Part shown: piece after piece, positions 19,136 to 31,694 of the stretch
Numbering within the stretch: position 1 is the stretch's first letter
Layout: every line of letters starts with the position of its first letter
Assembly (NCBI GenBank): GCA_913778145.1
Contig: CAJYVI010000059.1
Coordinates: 1 to 64,000, forward strand
DNA from: an uncultured Pseudocitrobacter sp.
GTDB lineage: Bacteria > Pseudomonadota > Gammaproteobacteria > Enterobacterales > Enterobacteriaceae
Direction: 5' to 3'
Length of the DNA stretch: 64,000 nucleotides
Translations under genes and position numbers: made by a program
The notes under the pieces: model-generated
The model's input: only the letters and a program-made list of their open reading frames with translations
What the model was told of the DNA's origin: nothing
The model's database searches: none

Positions 19136-21072
19136 CGGCGCTGCTGCAGCTCACGGACATTCGCCGTAGTTATCCTTCCGGTGACGGGAGCGTCGAGGTC
19201 CTGAAAGGCATTACGCTGGAGATCAACGCCGGGGAGATGGTGGCGATTGTTGGCGCGTCCGGCTCCGGGAAATCCACGCTGATGAATATCATCGGCTGCC
19301 TCGATAAACCGTCCAGCGGCACCTACCGTGTGGCAGGCGTTGACGTCGCCACGCTCGATAGCGACGCGCTGGCGCAACTGCGCCGCGAACACTTTGGTTT
19401 TATCTTCCAGCGTTATCATTTGCTCTCGCATTTGACGGCGGTGCTGAACGTGGAAGTGCCCGCGGTGTATGCGGGTATGGAACGTAAAGCGCGCCTTACG
19501 CGTGCGGCGGAATTACTTAAACGTTTGGGGCTGGAGGAGCGTGTTGATTACGCGCCTTCACAGCTTTCCGGCGGCCAGCAGCAGCGCGTAAGTATTGCCC
19601 GTGCACTGATGAACGGCGGGCAGGTGATCCTCGCGGATGAACCGACCGGTGCGCTGGATAGCCGTTCCGGCGAAGAGGTGATGGCGATTCTGCACCACCT
19701 CAAGGAGCAGGGGCACACCATTATAATCGTCACCCACGACCCGCAGGTCGCTGCGCAGGCCGAGCGGGTAATCGAAATTCATGACGGTGAGATTTTACGC
19801 AACCCTCCGGCAAAAGCGGCGACGGGCGAAGCGCGACGCCTGAACGGCGAGCACGTCTCCGGCTGGCGGCAGTTCAGCAACAGCTTCCGCGAAGCGCTAT
19901 CGATGGCGTGGCGCGCACTGGCGGCCAATAAAATGCGCACGCTGTTAACCATGCTCGGCATTATTATCGGTATTGCCTCAGTGGTGTCGATTGTGGTGGT
20001 GGGCGATGCGGCAAAACAGATGGTGCTGGCGGATATCCGCTCTATTGGTACCAACACGATTGATGTGTATCCCGGTAAAGATTTTGGCGACGATGACCCG
20101 CAGTATCAACAATCGCTGAAATATGACGACCTGCTGGCAATTGAAAAACAGTCATGGGTGAGTTCGGTTACGCCTGCGGTATCAAAAAATCTACGGTTAC
20201 GCGCGGGCAATATTGATGTCGCCGCCAGCGTGCAGGGTATTGGTCAGCAATACTTTAACGTCTACGGCATGACCTTTAGCGAAGGCAACACCTTTAACGC
20301 GATTCAGGCCGCTGAGCGCGCGCAGGTCGTGGTGCTGGACAACAACACCCGTCGCCAGCTTTTCCCGAATAAAACCAGCGTGGTCGGCGAAATTATTCTG
20401 GTCGGGAATATGCCCGCCACGGTAATCGGCGTGGCAGATGAAAAGCAGTCGATGTTTGGCAGCAGCACGATTTTGCGCGTCTGGCTGCCTTACTCAACGA
20501 TGGCGGGACGCGTGATGGGGCAGTCGTGGCTCAATTCGATCACGGTACGTGTGAAAGAGGGCTACGACAGCAGTTTTGCCGAGCAGCAGCTTACACGGTT
20601 GCTCAATCTTCGCCATGGCAAAAAAGATTTCTTCGTCTGGAATATGGACAGCGTCTTGAAAACGGCGGAACGCACCACACATACACTACAGCTGTTTCTG
20701 ACATTGGTGGCAGTCATCTCGCTGGTGGTCGGCGGTATTGGCGTGATGAATATCATGCTGGTGTCGGTGACCGAGAGAACGCGCGAAATCGGCATTCGTA
20801 TGGCGGTGGGCGCACGGGCCAGCAATGTGCTGCAACAATTTTTGATTGAAGCCGTTTTGGTGTGTCTGGTAGGCGGAGCCTTAGGTGTGACGCTATCCTT
20901 AATGATAGCGCTGGCGCTGCAACTGATTTTACCTGGTTGGGAAATTGGTTTTTCACCCGTCGCGCTGCTCACGGCATTTATCTGTTCAACGCTCACCGGC
21001 GTGCTGTTTGGCTGGTTGCCCGCGCGCAATGCGGCACGGCTTGATCCGGTGGATGCGCTGGCGCGGGAGTAA
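19132..21072 (+). CDS. macB: MacB, macrolide/peptide ABC exporter
   Basis: 646 residues: N-terminal ATPase domain with Walker [10 protein letters not shown] (residues 41-49), signature [15 protein letters not shown] and Walker [13 protein letters not shown], then a transmembrane helix near 275, a large periplasmic domain and three C-terminal helices (about 525-640), the MacB/FtsX topology. It works as a mechanotransmission dimer with MacA and TolC. Followed by a strong terminator shared with cspD. Confidence 0.96.
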   Translation: MTALLQLTDIRRSYPSGDGSVEVLKGITLEINAGEMVAIVGASGSGKSTLMNIIGCLDKPSSGTYRVAGVDVATLDSDALAQLRREHFGFIFQRYHLLSHLTAVLNVEVPAVYAGMERKARLTRAAELLKRLGLEERVDYAPSQLSGGQQQRVSIARALMNGGQVILADEPTGALDSRSGEEVMAILHHLKEQGHTIIIVTHDPQVAAQAERVIEIHDGEILRNPPAKAATGEARRLNGEHVSGWRQFSNSFREALSMAWRALAANKMRTLLTMLGIIIGIASVVSIVVVGDAAKQMVLADIRSIGTNTIDVYPGKDFGDDDPQYQQSLKYDDLLAIEKQSWVSSVTPAVSKNLRLRAGNIDVAASVQGIGQQYFNVYGMTFSEGNTFNAIQAAERAQVVVLDNNTRRQLFPNKTSVVGEIILVGNMPATVIGVADEKQSMFGSSTILRVWLPYSTMAGRVMGQSWLNSITVRVKEGYDSSFAEQQLTRLLNLRHGKKDFFVWNMDSVLKTAERTTHTLQLFLTLVAVISLVVGGIGVMNIMLVSVTERTREIGIRMAVGARASNVLQQFLIEAVLVCLVGGALGVTLSLMIALALQLILPGWEIGFSPVALLTAFICSTLTGVLFGWLPARNAARLDPVDALARE

Positions 21073-21076
21073 AAGA

Positions 21077-21105
21077 AAAATGCCAGTCGAAGGGACTGGC
21101 ATTTT
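21077..21105. terminator. bidirectional terminator between macB and cspD
   Basis: Stem TGCCAGTC/GACTGGCA (21081-21101) with a five-base loop, flanked by AAAA on the left and TTTT on the right, so it can end both the macB (plus) and cspD (minus) transcripts. Confidence 0.9.
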
Positions 21106-21137
21106 GACGGCGGGATGTACACAATGAAGCGTGAAGG

Positions 21138-21362
21138 CTACGCGGCAGTTTCTGCCTCGACGACGGGAATAATCACGCTGGCGTGGTTACCCTTCGGGCC
21201 TTCATGAACATCAAACTGGACCGATTGCCCGGCTTTTAGCGTTCTGTAACCATCCATCTGAATGGTGGAGTAATGGGCGAATATGTCATCGCCACCGCCT
21301 TCCGGGCAGATAAAACCAAACCCTTTGGCATTGTTGAACCACTTAACAGTACCCATTTCCAT
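21138..21362 (-). CDS. cspD: CspD, cold-shock-like replication inhibitor
   Basis: 74-residue cold-shock-domain protein with RNP1 (KGFGFI) and RNP2-like (DIFAHY) motifs. In E. coli CspD is not cold induced; it appears in stationary phase, binds single-stranded DNA and inhibits replication, and is removed by Lon. Divergent from clpS across 309 bases. Confidence 0.96.
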   Translation of the reverse strand: MEMGTVKWFNNAKGFGFICPEGGGDDIFAHYSTIQMDGYRTLKAGQSVQFDVHEGPKGNHASVIIPVVEAETAA

Positions 21363-21671
21363 ACTTCGACATCCTTCGTAACTCTTATATGTAGATGGAA
21401 TGAACCGGTGGTGGAGTCAGGAGTTGTTTAAAACCTCGCCAACTCTCGCCACTACAATTTAGAGTTTTCGCGCGAAGCGTCAAGGGTTTGAAGGCCTAGA
21501 TGGGCGGAAAATGAATCAAAATTTGAAGCAGTTAACGCTATTGACGGGAATGTGACAGAGTTCGCTAATGACAGCTATAGGTGATAGTTATCTATGATCT
21601 ACAGTAGATTTAGTACCTGTATAAACAGAGGTCAGCGACTGCGCACTTGCCACCGAAGATGATGACTGACA
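21363..21671. other. divergent cspD-clpS regulatory region
   Basis: A 309-base gap with no gene. It is A/T-richer than the flanking genes and must hold the promoters of cspD (minus) and clpS (plus). I see no strong palindrome or known operator that I would name. Confidence 0.6.
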
Positions 21672-21992
21672 ATGAGTAAGAGCAGAGACTGGCTGGATTT
21701 TGACCAGCTAACGGAAGACAAACTACAGGATGGGCTGAAACCCCCATCGATGTATAAAGTGATTTTAGTCAATGATGACTACACGCCAATGGAGTTTGTT
21801 ATTGACGTGTTACAAAAATTCTTTTCTTATGATGTAGAACGTGCCACACAACTCATGCTCACGGTTCACTATCAGGGTAAAGCTATTTGTGGTGTTTTCA
21901 CTGCCGAGGTGGCAGAAACCAAAGTAGCCATGGTGAACAAATACGCGAGGGAGAACGAGCATCCATTGTTGTGTACGCTGGAAAAAGCCTGA
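21672..21992 (+). CDS. clpS: ClpS, N-end rule adaptor for ClpAP
   Basis: 106-residue adaptor. It binds the N-domain of ClpA and delivers proteins with N-terminal Leu, Phe, Tyr or Trp. The substrate pocket motif [14 protein letters not shown] is present (around residues 29-42), with the C-terminal half carrying the ClpA-contacting surface ([19 protein letters not shown]). Thirty bases upstream of clpA on the same strand. The Aat transferase that creates such N-degrons is encoded close by. Confidence 0.97.
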   Translation: MSKSRDWLDFDQLTEDKLQDGLKPPSMYKVILVNDDYTPMEFVIDVLQKFFSYDVERATQLMLTVHYQGKAICGVFTAEVAETKVAMVNKYARENEHPLLCTLEKA

Positions 21993-22022
21993 AATCAGGC
22001 ATGAAAATTGGGGGAGGTGCCT

Positions 22023-24302
22023 ATGCTCAATCAAGAACTGGAACTCAGTTTAAACATGGCTTTCGCCAGAGCGCGCGAGCACCGTCATGAGTTTATGACC
22101 GTCGAGCACTTGCTGCTGGCACTGCTTAGCAACCCATCGGCCCGTGAAGCGCTGGAAGCGTGTTCTGTAGACCTGGTCGCGCTGCGTCAGGAACTCGAAG
22201 CCTTCATCGAACAAACCACGCCGGTGCTGCCGGTCAGTGAAGAAGAGCGCGACACACAGCCGACGCTCAGCTTCCAGCGTGTTCTGCAACGTGCGGTGTT
22301 CCACGTCCAGTCTTCTGGCCGTAGCGAAGTGACCGGCGCAAATGTTCTGGTTGCCATTTTCAGCGAGCAGGAGTCGCAAGCTGCGTATCTTCTGCGCAAA
22401 CATGAAGTGAGCCGCCTTGATGTGGTCAACTTTATTTCTCACGGTACGCGTAAAGACGAACCGAGCCAGTCTTCCGACTCCGGAAGCCCGGCCCCGAACA
22501 ATGAAGAGCAAGCAGGCGGGGAGGAACGTATGGAAAACTTCACCACCAACCTTAACCAGCTTGCTCGCGTCGGCGGTATTGACCCGCTGATTGGTCGCGA
22601 CAAAGAGCTGGAGCGTACCATTCAGGTGCTCTGCCGTCGCCGTAAAAACAACCCGCTGCTGGTGGGGGAGTCCGGCGTGGGTAAAACCGCGATTGCCGAA
22701 GGTCTGGCATGGCGCATCGTTCGCGGTGACGTGCCGGAAATCATGGCCGACTGTACCATCTATTCGCTCGATATTGGCTCGCTGCTGGCAGGGACTAAAT
22801 ATCGCGGTGATTTTGAAAAACGCTTCAAAGCGTTGCTCAAACAGCTGGAGCAGGACAACAACAGCATTCTGTTCATCGACGAAATCCACACCATTATTGG
22901 TGCGGGTGCGGCGTCGGGCGGCCAGGTGGATGCTGCTAACCTGATTAAACCGCTGCTCTCCAGCGGTAAAATTCGGGTAATGGGGTCAACCACCTACCAG
23001 GAATTCAGCAACATCTTCGAGAAAGACCGTGCCCTGGCGCGTCGTTTCCAGAAAATCGACATTACCGAACCTTCTGTCGAGGAAACCGTGCAGATTATCA
23101 ACGGCCTGAAACCGAAGTATGAAGCTCACCATGACGTGCGCTATACCGCGAAAGCAGTACGTGCGGCGGTCGAGCTGGCGGTGAAATACATCAACGACCG
23201 TCATTTGCCGGATAAAGCCATTGACGTGATTGATGAAGCGGGTGCGCGTGCGCGCCTGATGCCTGTCAGCAAGCGTAAGAAAACGATCAACGTGGCAGAC
23301 ATTGAATCCGTGGTCGCGCGCATCGCGCGTATCCCGGAGAAAAGCGTCTCCCAGAGCGATCGCGATACGCTGAAGACGCTGGGCAATCGCCTGAAAATGC
23401 TGGTGTTTGGTCAGGATAAAGCTATCGACGCGTTAACCGAAGCGATCAAGATGAGCCGTGCCGGTCTCGGCCACGATCATCGTCCGGTCGGTTCATTCCT
23501 GTTCGCCGGGCCAACCGGGGTCGGGAAAACCGAGGTGACGGTCCAACTGGCAAAAGCGATGGGCATTGAACTGCTGCGCTTTGATATGTCCGAATATATG
23601 GAACGCCATACGGTGAGCCGCCTGATTGGTGCGCCTCCGGGATACGTTGGCTTTGACCAGGGCGGCCTGCTCACGGATGCGGTTATCAAACATCCACACG
23701 CGGTACTGCTGCTTGATGAAATCGAGAAAGCGCACCCTGACGTCTTTAACCTGCTGTTGCAGGTCATGGACAACGGCACGCTGACCGATAACAATGGCCG
23801 CAAAGCCGACTTCCGCAACGTGGTGCTGGTGATGACCACCAACGCCGGGGTGCGTGAAACCGAGCGTAAATCCATCGGCCTTATCCACCAGGATAACAGC
23901 ACTGATGCGATGGAAGAGATCAAAAAGATCTTTACGCCGGAATTCCGCAACCGTCTGGACAACATTATCTGGTTCGATCACCTCTCTACCGAGGTTATCC
24001 ATCAGGTTGTCGATAAGTTTATCGTCGAGCTGCAGGTGCAGTTGGATCAGAAAGGCGTGTCGCTGGAAGTCACTCAGGAAGCCCGCGACTGGCTGGCGGA
24101 GAAAGGCTACGACCGCGCCATGGGTGCCCGCCCGATGGCCCGCGTGATTCAGGACAACCTGAAAAAACCGCTGGCGAACGAGCTGCTGTTCGGCTCGCTG
24201 GTGGATGGCGGCCAGGTGACGGTGGCGCTCGATAAAGAGAAAAATGAGCTGACCTACGGGTTCCAGAGTGCACAAAAGCACAAACCGGAAGCGGCGCATT
24301 GA
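22023..24302 (+). CDS. clpA: ClpA, ATPase subunit of ClpAP protease
   Basis: 759-residue AAA+ unfoldase: N-domain (1-140), D1 ATPase with Walker A GESGVGKT at 215-222, D2 with GPTGVGKT at 496-503. It unfolds substrates into ClpP. Start is ATG 22023, preceded by GGGGGAGG; the five-codon longer frame overlaps that site and is rejected. An in-frame ATG at 22530 (codon 170) is preceded by GAGGAACGT, matching the known internal start that yields a shorter ClpA form in E. coli. Followed by a BIME and terminator. Confidence 0.97.
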   Translation: MLNQELELSLNMAFARAREHRHEFMTVEHLLLALLSNPSAREALEACSVDLVALRQELEAFIEQTTPVLPVSEEERDTQPTLSFQRVLQRAVFHVQSSGRSEVTGANVLVAIFSEQESQAAYLLRKHEVSRLDVVNFISHGTRKDEPSQSSDSGSPAPNNEEQAGGEERMENFTTNLNQLARVGGIDPLIGRDKELERTIQVLCRRRKNNPLLVGESGVGKTAIAEGLAWRIVRGDVPEIMADCTIYSLDIGSLLAGTKYRGDFEKRFKALLKQLEQDNNSILFIDEIHTIIGAGAASGGQVDAANLIKPLLSSGKIRVMGSTTYQEFSNIFEKDRALARRFQKIDITEPSVEETVQIINGLKPKYEAHHDVRYTAKAVRAAVELAVKYINDRHLPDKAIDVIDEAGARARLMPVSKRKKTINVADIESVVARIARIPEKSVSQSDRDTLKTLGNRLKMLVFGQDKAIDALTEAIKMSRAGLGHDHRPVGSFLFAGPTGVGKTEVTVQLAKAMGIELLRFDMSEYMERHTVSRLIGAPPGYVGFDQGGLLTDAVIKHPHAVLLLDEIEKAHPDVFNLLLQVMDNGTLTDNNGRKADFRNVVLVMTTNAGVRETERKSIGLIHQDNSTDAMEEIKKIFTPEFRNRLDNIIWFDHLSTEVIHQVVDKFIVELQVQLDQKGVSLEVTQEARDWLAEKGYDRAMGARPMARVIQDNLKKPLANELLFGSLVDGGQVTVALDKEKNELTYGFQSAQKHKPEAAH

Positions 24303-24332
24303 TTTCTTTGAAGCTATTAGCGACGGTTGAAA

Positions 24333-24432
<100 letters not shown>

Positions 24433-24456
24433 GTCGCTTAGCACATCGTTTCAATC

Positions 24457-24488
24457 AAAAGCCGGACTGGAGACAGCCCGGCTTTTTT
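24457..24488 (+). terminator. intrinsic terminator of clpSA
   Basis: Stem AAAAGCCGG/CCGGCTTTT with a 12-base loop followed by six T, about 155 bases after the clpA stop and just beyond the BIME. Confidence 0.85.
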
Positions 24489-24508
24489 GTGGGTGCGGGA
24501 ATGATCTG

Positions 24509-24711
24509 GGAACCCTTTTTTGGGGCGTGTTTTTAAGTTATTGATTGTTATTCCGAGGGAATGGGGCATGAAAAATAGGGTCAAAAGGGAGACCTGAGCG
24601 TTAAGTCTAAGGTTAACAATATCCTAGAGTGTTTTAGGTTCAGTTCACTGCCGCACATGCAGCTCAGAAAGTCGTTCTGGACGATATACTGCCGCGCAGG
24701 CAGTCAATTAT
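24509..24711 (+). CRISPR. vestigial type I-F CRISPR array (leader remnant and two decayed repeats)
   Basis: The 28-base stretch at 24643-24670 (starting GTTCACTGCCG, ending CAGAAA) matches the type I-F repeat of E. coli, Yersinia and Pectobacterium at 25 of 28 positions as I recall it. A second unit at 24684-24711 keeps only the hairpin core ACTGCC-GCGCA-GGCAG. The spacing between unit starts is 41 rather than the normal 60, so part of the spacer is deleted. Upstream, 24509-24550 (AACCCTTTTTT, then TTTTTAAGTTATTGATT) resembles I-F leaders. No cas genes are present. In E. coli the I-F locus occupies exactly this clpA-infA interval. Confidence 0.65.
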
Positions 24712-24722
24712 CCCACAAACGG

Positions 24723-24749
24723 AAAAGGCCGGGGATTTCCCCGGCCTTT
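24723..24749 (-). terminator. intrinsic terminator of infA
   Basis: Stem AAAGGCCGGGG/CCCCGGCCTTT with a short ATTT loop, on the minus strand followed by TTCC. Thirty-seven bases past the infA stop. Confidence 0.85.
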
Positions 24750-24785
24750 CAGCATCTGGTTGCCACTAAAAGGGCTCAGGAACGA

Positions 24786-25004
<219 letters not shown>

Positions 25005-25239
25005 CTAGTCCTCGGGGTATCACTACCATAGTTTTTAACCGGCAAGATAATGCCGAACTTCATCAAGTAAGTAAAGATTTTGCGAATGAATCGCCGAAAG
25101 TCGTTTTTGCGCATTACCCCAACGCCGCGCGAAAAGAGCGTGCAATTGACGCAGATCGGGTGAGATACTGCGGGAGATCTGACTCGAATGATTCCCAAAC
25201 GGCGGCGGGGCAAAAGGCAGAAGCGACTCTCAGGGCACA

Positions 25240-25245
25240 ATTATA
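25240..25245 (-). promoter_or_regulatory. possible -10 element of an infA promoter
   Basis: On the minus strand a perfect TATAAT lies about 235 bases upstream of the infA start, in the gap to aat. No good -35 hexamer is seen 17 bases further up, so the call rests on the -10 and on A/T content. Confidence 0.35.
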
Positions 25246-25275
25246 TCATCCTGACAAAGATTGTGCTGAAAACAT

Positions 25276-25980
25276 TTACGCTTCCGGCGAAAAGAGTGTC
25301 CGGGGTATCCAAAAATGTTCCGGCAGACGATGCATACGTAATATATCGAGCTGTTCCAGGTAGTCGCGTCGCGCTATTTCTACCGCGCCTAATGAGGCGG
25401 TATGGCTATTCAACACCTGGCAGTCGATGAGTTTTCCACCGCTTTGTTTAAACGTCTCGCAAAATACCAGCAGCGCCGTTTTCGAGGCGTTTTCCGCACG
25501 GCTGAACATCGATTCCCCACAAAAGAGAGCGCCCAGCGAAACGCCGTACATGCCGCCAACCAGTTCGTCGTCTTTCCACACTTCAATAGAGTGCGCATGC
25601 CCCAGTTCGTGCAGGCGATGATAGGCCTGTACGATGCCGGTGGTTATCCAGGTGCCTTCGTTGCGGCCCTGCGCGCAGCCTTCAATCACCTGGCCAAACG
25701 CATAATTCAGCGTGATGCGATAAGGTGAGCGACTGTGAAAGCGTTTCATGCTGCGGCTAACGTGAAAGGTATCTGGCCATAACACCGCACGCGGATCGGG
25801 CGACCACCATAAAATAGGGTCGCCAGGTGAGAACCAGGGAAAAATACCGCGCTGATAGGCCATCAGCAGGCGAGCGGGGCTTAAATCGCCCCCTAAGGCC
25901 AGTAAACCATTCGGCTCGCGAAGCGCCCCTTCCGGGGACGGGAACGCTATCGAGTGACGTGAGAGCTGAACAAGGCGCAT
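25276..25980 (-). CDS. aat: Aat, leucyl/phenylalanyl-tRNA-protein transferase
   Basis: 234-residue enzyme that adds Leu or Phe from charged tRNA to proteins with N-terminal Arg or Lys, producing N-end-rule substrates for ClpS-ClpAP. Family blocks are clear ([48 protein letters not shown]). It lies 39 bases downstream of cydC on the same strand, as in E. coli, and close to clpSA, its pathway partners. Confidence 0.97.
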   Translation of the reverse strand: MRLVQLSRHSIAFPSPEGALREPNGLLALGGDLSPARLLMAYQRGIFPWFSPGDPILWWSPDPRAVLWPDTFHVSRSMKRFHSRSPYRITLNYAFGQVIEGCAQGRNEGTWITTGIVQAYHRLHELGHAHSIEVWKDDELVGGMYGVSLGALFCGESMFSRAENASKTALLVFCETFKQSGGKLIDCQVLNSHTASLGAVEIARRDYLEQLDILRMHRLPEHFWIPRTLFSPEA

Positions 25981-26019
25981 GTTTCTACTACCTCATATTA
26001 CCAATCGCTCAATAATAGC

Positions 26020-27741
26020 CTACAAACGCTGCTTAAACTGGTAATAACGCCCCTGTTGCGACAGCAATTCTGCGTGAGTACCCTGCTCAATAATTTGCCC
26101 GTTGTCCATCACCACGATGCGATTAAAACGCGCCAGCCCGCGCAGGCGGTGCGTCACCATCAGCACGGTTTTCTCGCGCATTAACTCTGCCAGTAAATCG
26201 AGGATCTGGCTTTCAGTCGTGGCGTCCAGCCCTTCAGTGGGTTCATCCAGCAGCATCAGCGGCGCATCGTGCAGCAGCGCGCGGGCGATTGCCAGACGAC
26301 GCAGTTCACCACCGGACAGTTGGCGGCCACCTTCGCCCAACCAGCTATTGAGGCCGCTGTCTTCCAGCAGTTTGCCTAGGCCCGTCTGTTCCAGTACGGC
26401 GCTGAGTTCAGCGTCGCTGGCGTCAGGCCGCGCCAGCAGCAGGTTATCTCGCAGGGTCGCGCTGAAGAGATGCACGCGCTGCGGCACCACGCTCATGGTG
26501 CGGCGCAGCGTCGGTTCATCCAGATGGCCGAGCGGTTGCTCGTTTAGCAAAACCGCTCCCTGCTGCGGATCCCATGCGCGGGTAATCAATTGAAGCAACG
26601 TCGATTTACCACAGCCGGTACGCCCCAGAATGGCGATGTGCTCGCCTGCGTTAACCTGCAGGGCGATATCGCTCAATGCTGCCTGTGTCTGCTCAGGATA
26701 GCGGAACGTCACTTTCTCAAAGCGTAGCGCAACCTGCGTTGGTACAGCAGCTTTTGTTTGTGGGAACGTCACTTCGGGTTTCTGTTCGATAATCTGCGTC
26801 AGGCGAAGCGCGGAAGCGATCACCTGACCAAGATGCTGGAACGCACCGGTGACCGGCGCCAGCGCTTCAAACGCGGCCAGCGCACAGAAGACGAATAGCG
26901 CAATCAACGCGCCAGGCTGGGTGTTGCCGCCGACGCCGCCTGACGCCAGCCAGAGCATGGCGATAACCGCGAGGCCGCCAATCAGCAGCATCAGCGCTTG
27001 CGACAGGGCGGTCAGTTCCGACTGACGACGCTGCGCGTCATGCCAGTTTACTTCCGTCTGTTCCATCTGTTCGCGGTAGCGCGTACTGGCGTTAAAAATC
27101 GTCAGCTCGGCTTGCCCCTGCAACCAACTGGTCAACTGTTGGCGATAGCGTCCTCGCAGGTGCGTTAACTGCTCGCCGGTGGGTTTACCAGCGCGATAGA
27201 ACAGCGGCGGTAGCAAAAAGAGCGTCAGCAGCATAATACCGCCGAGCGTCAGCGCCAGCGTGCCATCGAGGAAACTCAGCCCGAAGGTCACCACCAGAAT
27301 GACCACCAGCGCGCCAACTAACGGTGAAATCACGCGCAGGTAAAGATGGTCCAGCGTATCAACATCGGCCACCATACGGTTCAGCAGTTCGCCCTGACGA
27401 AAACGCGCCAGCCCGGCAGGGGAGAGGGGAAGCAGTTTGCTGAAGGTGAAAACGCGCAGGTGCTGTAACACGCGGAAGGTGGCGTCGTGGCTGACCAGGC
27501 GCTCGAAATAGCGCCCGGCGGTACGGATAATTGCTGAGCCGCGTACGCCCGCCGCAGGAAGCATGTAGTTGAAACTGTAGACGCCCGCTACGCCGACGAC
27601 GGCGGAGGCCGATAAGAACCAGCCAGACAGCGTCAGCAGGCCAATGCTCGCCAGAAGAGTGACAATCGCCAGCGCCACGCCGAGCGTCAGCAGCCATTTA
27701 TGTCGTTTATAAAGCGCCAGGTATGGGAGTAACGCACGCAT
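26020..27741 (-). CDS. cydC: CydC, heme/thiol ABC exporter subunit
   Basis: 573-residue fused ABC transporter half: six N-terminal membrane helices and a C-terminal ATPase with Walker A GRTGCGKST, signature LSGGELRRLAIARAL and Walker B LMLLDEPTEGLD. With CydD it is needed for cytochrome bd assembly; published work assigns transport of glutathione and cysteine to the periplasm or, more recently, heme. The cydC start codon directly abuts the cydD stop (TAAATG), so translation is coupled. Confidence 0.97.
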   Translation of the reverse strand: MRALLPYLALYKRHKWLLTLGVALAIVTLLASIGLLTLSGWFLSASAVVGVAGVYSFNYMLPAAGVRGSAIIRTAGRYFERLVSHDATFRVLQHLRVFTFSKLLPLSPAGLARFRQGELLNRMVADVDTLDHLYLRVISPLVGALVVILVVTFGLSFLDGTLALTLGGIMLLTLFLLPPLFYRAGKPTGEQLTHLRGRYRQQLTSWLQGQAELTIFNASTRYREQMEQTEVNWHDAQRRQSELTALSQALMLLIGGLAVIAMLWLASGGVGGNTQPGALIALFVFCALAAFEALAPVTGAFQHLGQVIASALRLTQIIEQKPEVTFPQTKAAVPTQVALRFEKVTFRYPEQTQAALSDIALQVNAGEHIAILGRTGCGKSTLLQLITRAWDPQQGAVLLNEQPLGHLDEPTLRRTMSVVPQRVHLFSATLRDNLLLARPDASDAELSAVLEQTGLGKLLEDSGLNSWLGEGGRQLSGGELRRLAIARALLHDAPLMLLDEPTEGLDATTESQILDLLAELMREKTVLMVTHRLRGLARFNRIVVMDNGQIIEQGTHAELLSQQGRYYQFKQRL

Positions 27742-29508
27742 TTAAATTTCCTCCTGACGGTTGGCGAGCAGGCGGGCAAACGGCCCCTGCGCCGCAGCAA
27801 GCTGCTGATAGTTGCCTTGCTCAACAATCTGACCGTTATCCATCACCCAGATGGCATCCCAGTCGGTAATCTCTTCCAGTTGATGCGTCACCATTAGCGT
27901 GGTTTGCTGTGTTGACGCACGAGTCAGCGCCTGCATGACGCGCTGTTCGCTGTGCGCGTCCAGGCTGGCGGTGGGTTCATCCAGCAACAATAACCGGCAC
28001 GGCACCAGCAGGGCGCGCGCCACCGCAACGCGTTGCGCCTGGCCGACGGAGAGACGCGCGGCCTGATCGCCGACGACGGTGTCGATACCCTGCGGAAGCT
28101 GCGGCAGAAACTCGCTAACCCAGGCGTTATCCAGCGCGGCCTGTAACTGTTGCTCACTGGCGTCAGGCTCGGCCAGTAGGACGTTATCACGCAGCGTTGC
28201 CGCAGGGAGCTGCGGGTTCTGCCCGACCCAACTTATCATGCGTCGCCAGCTTTCCGGTTGAAGCTGACTCAGTTCCACGCCATTTACCCGTAAGGAACCG
28301 GTATACGGTAAAAATCCCGCCAGCGTGTTCAGCAATGAGCTTTTGCCGGAACCGCTTTGCCCAACCATCACCACGCGCTGCCCGGCCTCCAGCTCGAAGT
28401 TAAGCGGCCCGGCGAGGATTTTGCCTTCCGGCGAGGTAATAAACAGATCGCGCGCCGCCAGCGTCACCGGCTGTTTGGTGCTAATTTCGCGATCACCCTG
28501 TTCAGGATGCGCCAGCGGTGTTTCCATAAAAGTTTTCAGGCTATCTGCTGCGCCAACGGCCTGCGCTTTGGCATGATAAAAGGTGCCTAAATCGCGCAAT
28601 GGCTGGAAAAACTCCGGAGCAAGAATTAACGCGAGGAAACCCGACGAGAGCGTGACCGCCATTCCGTAGCTGCCGAAATTGAGTTCGCCGAGATAGGAGA
28701 AGCCAAAGTAGACCGCTACCAGGGCAATCGAGAGTGAAGTAAAGAACTCCAGCACGCCGGATGAGAGGAAGGCCATGCGTAACACTTCCATTGTGCGTTG
28801 ACGGAAATCCTGCGACGCCTCGCGGATGTTTTCGGTTTCCGCCTCGCCGCGACCAAAGATGCGCAGCGTTTCCATGCCGCGCAGGCGGTCAAGGAAGTGG
28901 CCGCTCAGGCGAGCCAGCGCCTGGAAGTTGCGACGGTTCGCGTCCGCAGCCCCCATCCCGACCAGCGCCATAAACAGCGGGATCAACGGAGCGGTAAACA
29001 GCAGAATCAGCGCGGCCGCCCAGTTAGACGGGAAGATAGCGACAACAATCAGCAGCGGCACGCAGACGGCCAGCGCCATCTGCGGAAGATAACGCGCGTA
29101 GTAGTCGTGCATATCGTCAATCTGCTCAAGGATCAGCGTCGCCCAACTGCCCGCCGGCTTACCCTGAATCCATGCCGGGCCTGCCTGTTGCAGGCGGTCG
29201 AGCACCTGCTTGCGGATTTCAAAACGAATATGCTGCCCCGCGTGGAAACCCACGCGCTCACGCAGCCACACCACCCACGCACGCAGAATAAAGACCAGCA
29301 CCAGCAGCACAAAAGGCAGCAGCAGCGCCTCGCGCGGGATATTTTCCATGATCATATGGTGCAGAATGCGGGCCAGAAGCCAGGCTTGCGCGATAATTAA
29401 TGCGCCGCTGACAAAGCCCAGCAGACGGGAAATCATCAACCAGCGACGGGAGATCAAACTTTGCTGTTTTAACCAGCGGGTGAGTTCTTGTTGACGGCTT
29501 TTATTCAT
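27742..29508 (-). CDS. cydD: CydD, heme/thiol ABC exporter subunit
   Basis: 588 residues with six membrane helices and an ATPase domain: Walker A GQSGSGKSS, a variant signature LSVGQAQRVAVARAL, Walker B LLLLDEPTASLD. Partner of CydC in the heterodimer. First gene of cydDC; trxB lies 116 bases upstream on the same strand and may read through, as in E. coli. Confidence 0.97.
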   Translation of the reverse strand: MNKSRQQELTRWLKQQSLISRRWLMISRLLGFVSGALIIAQAWLLARILHHMIMENIPREALLLPFVLLVLVFILRAWVVWLRERVGFHAGQHIRFEIRKQVLDRLQQAGPAWIQGKPAGSWATLILEQIDDMHDYYARYLPQMALAVCVPLLIVVAIFPSNWAAALILLFTAPLIPLFMALVGMGAADANRRNFQALARLSGHFLDRLRGMETLRIFGRGEAETENIREASQDFRQRTMEVLRMAFLSSGVLEFFTSLSIALVAVYFGFSYLGELNFGSYGMAVTLSSGFLALILAPEFFQPLRDLGTFYHAKAQAVGAADSLKTFMETPLAHPEQGDREISTKQPVTLAARDLFITSPEGKILAGPLNFELEAGQRVVMVGQSGSGKSSLLNTLAGFLPYTGSLRVNGVELSQLQPESWRRMISWVGQNPQLPAATLRDNVLLAEPDASEQQLQAALDNAWVSEFLPQLPQGIDTVVGDQAARLSVGQAQRVAVARALLVPCRLLLLDEPTASLDAHSEQRVMQALTRASTQQTTLMVTHQLEEITDWDAIWVMDNGQIVEQGNYQQLAAAQGPFARLLANRQEEI

Positions 29509-29624
29509 TGCGTGCTTCGCAGGTGCTTGTAATGGGAATTTTTAGGCACGGCAATGTTACATCGCGGCAAAAATAAAGGCGACTTATAGTCGCCTTATTT
29601 ACCTTTGTTACTGACTTGTAAAGA

Positions 29625-31142
<1,518 letters not shown>

Positions 31143-31637
31143 ATGGTAGATAGTAAAAAGCGCCCCGGCAAAGATCTCGACCGCATCGATCGTAATATTC
31201 TGAACGAACTGCAAAAAGATGGGCGTATTTCCAACGTCGAGCTTTCAAAACGAGTAGGGCTTTCTCCGACGCCGTGCCTTGAGCGTGTGCGCCGACTGGA
31301 ACGTCAGGGCTTCATTCAGGGCTATACTGCTCTGCTGAACCCGCATTATCTGGACGCGTCGCTGCTGGTCTTTGTTGAGATTACTCTGAATCGTGGTGCG
31401 CCGGATGTGTTTGAACAATTTAACGCCGCCGTACAAAAACTTGAAGAAATTCAAGAGTGTCATCTGGTTTCTGGCGATTTCGACTACCTGTTGAAAACCC
31501 GTGTACCGGATATGTCGGCATACCGTAAACTCCTGGGCGAAACCCTGCTGCGCCTGCCTGGCGTGAACGACACCCGTACCTATGTTGTTATGGAAGAAGT
31601 TAAGCAGAGTAATCGTCTGGTAATTAAGACTCGCTAA
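31143..31637 (+). CDS. lrp: Lrp, leucine-responsive global regulator
   Basis: 164-residue DNA-binding protein, nearly identical to E. coli Lrp. N-terminal helix-turn-helix (ISNVELSKRVGLSPTPCLERVRRL, about 30-53) and C-terminal RAM/AsnC effector domain. Start is ATG 31143 after GAGAGACAATAAT; a 17-codon longer frame is rejected. Controls many amino-acid, transport and fimbrial genes, including serC in this window in E. coli. Confidence 0.98.
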   Translation: MVDSKKRPGKDLDRIDRNILNELQKDGRISNVELSKRVGLSPTPCLERVRRLERQGFIQGYTALLNPHYLDASLLVFVEITLNRGAPDVFEQFNAAVQKLEEIQECHLVSGDFDYLLKTRVPDMSAYRKLLGETLLRLPGVNDTRTYVVMEEVKQSNRLVIKTR

Positions 31638-31694
31638 TACGGAACAGGTGCAAAATCAGCTCAGTTTGATTACACTCCTGTTAATCCATACAGC

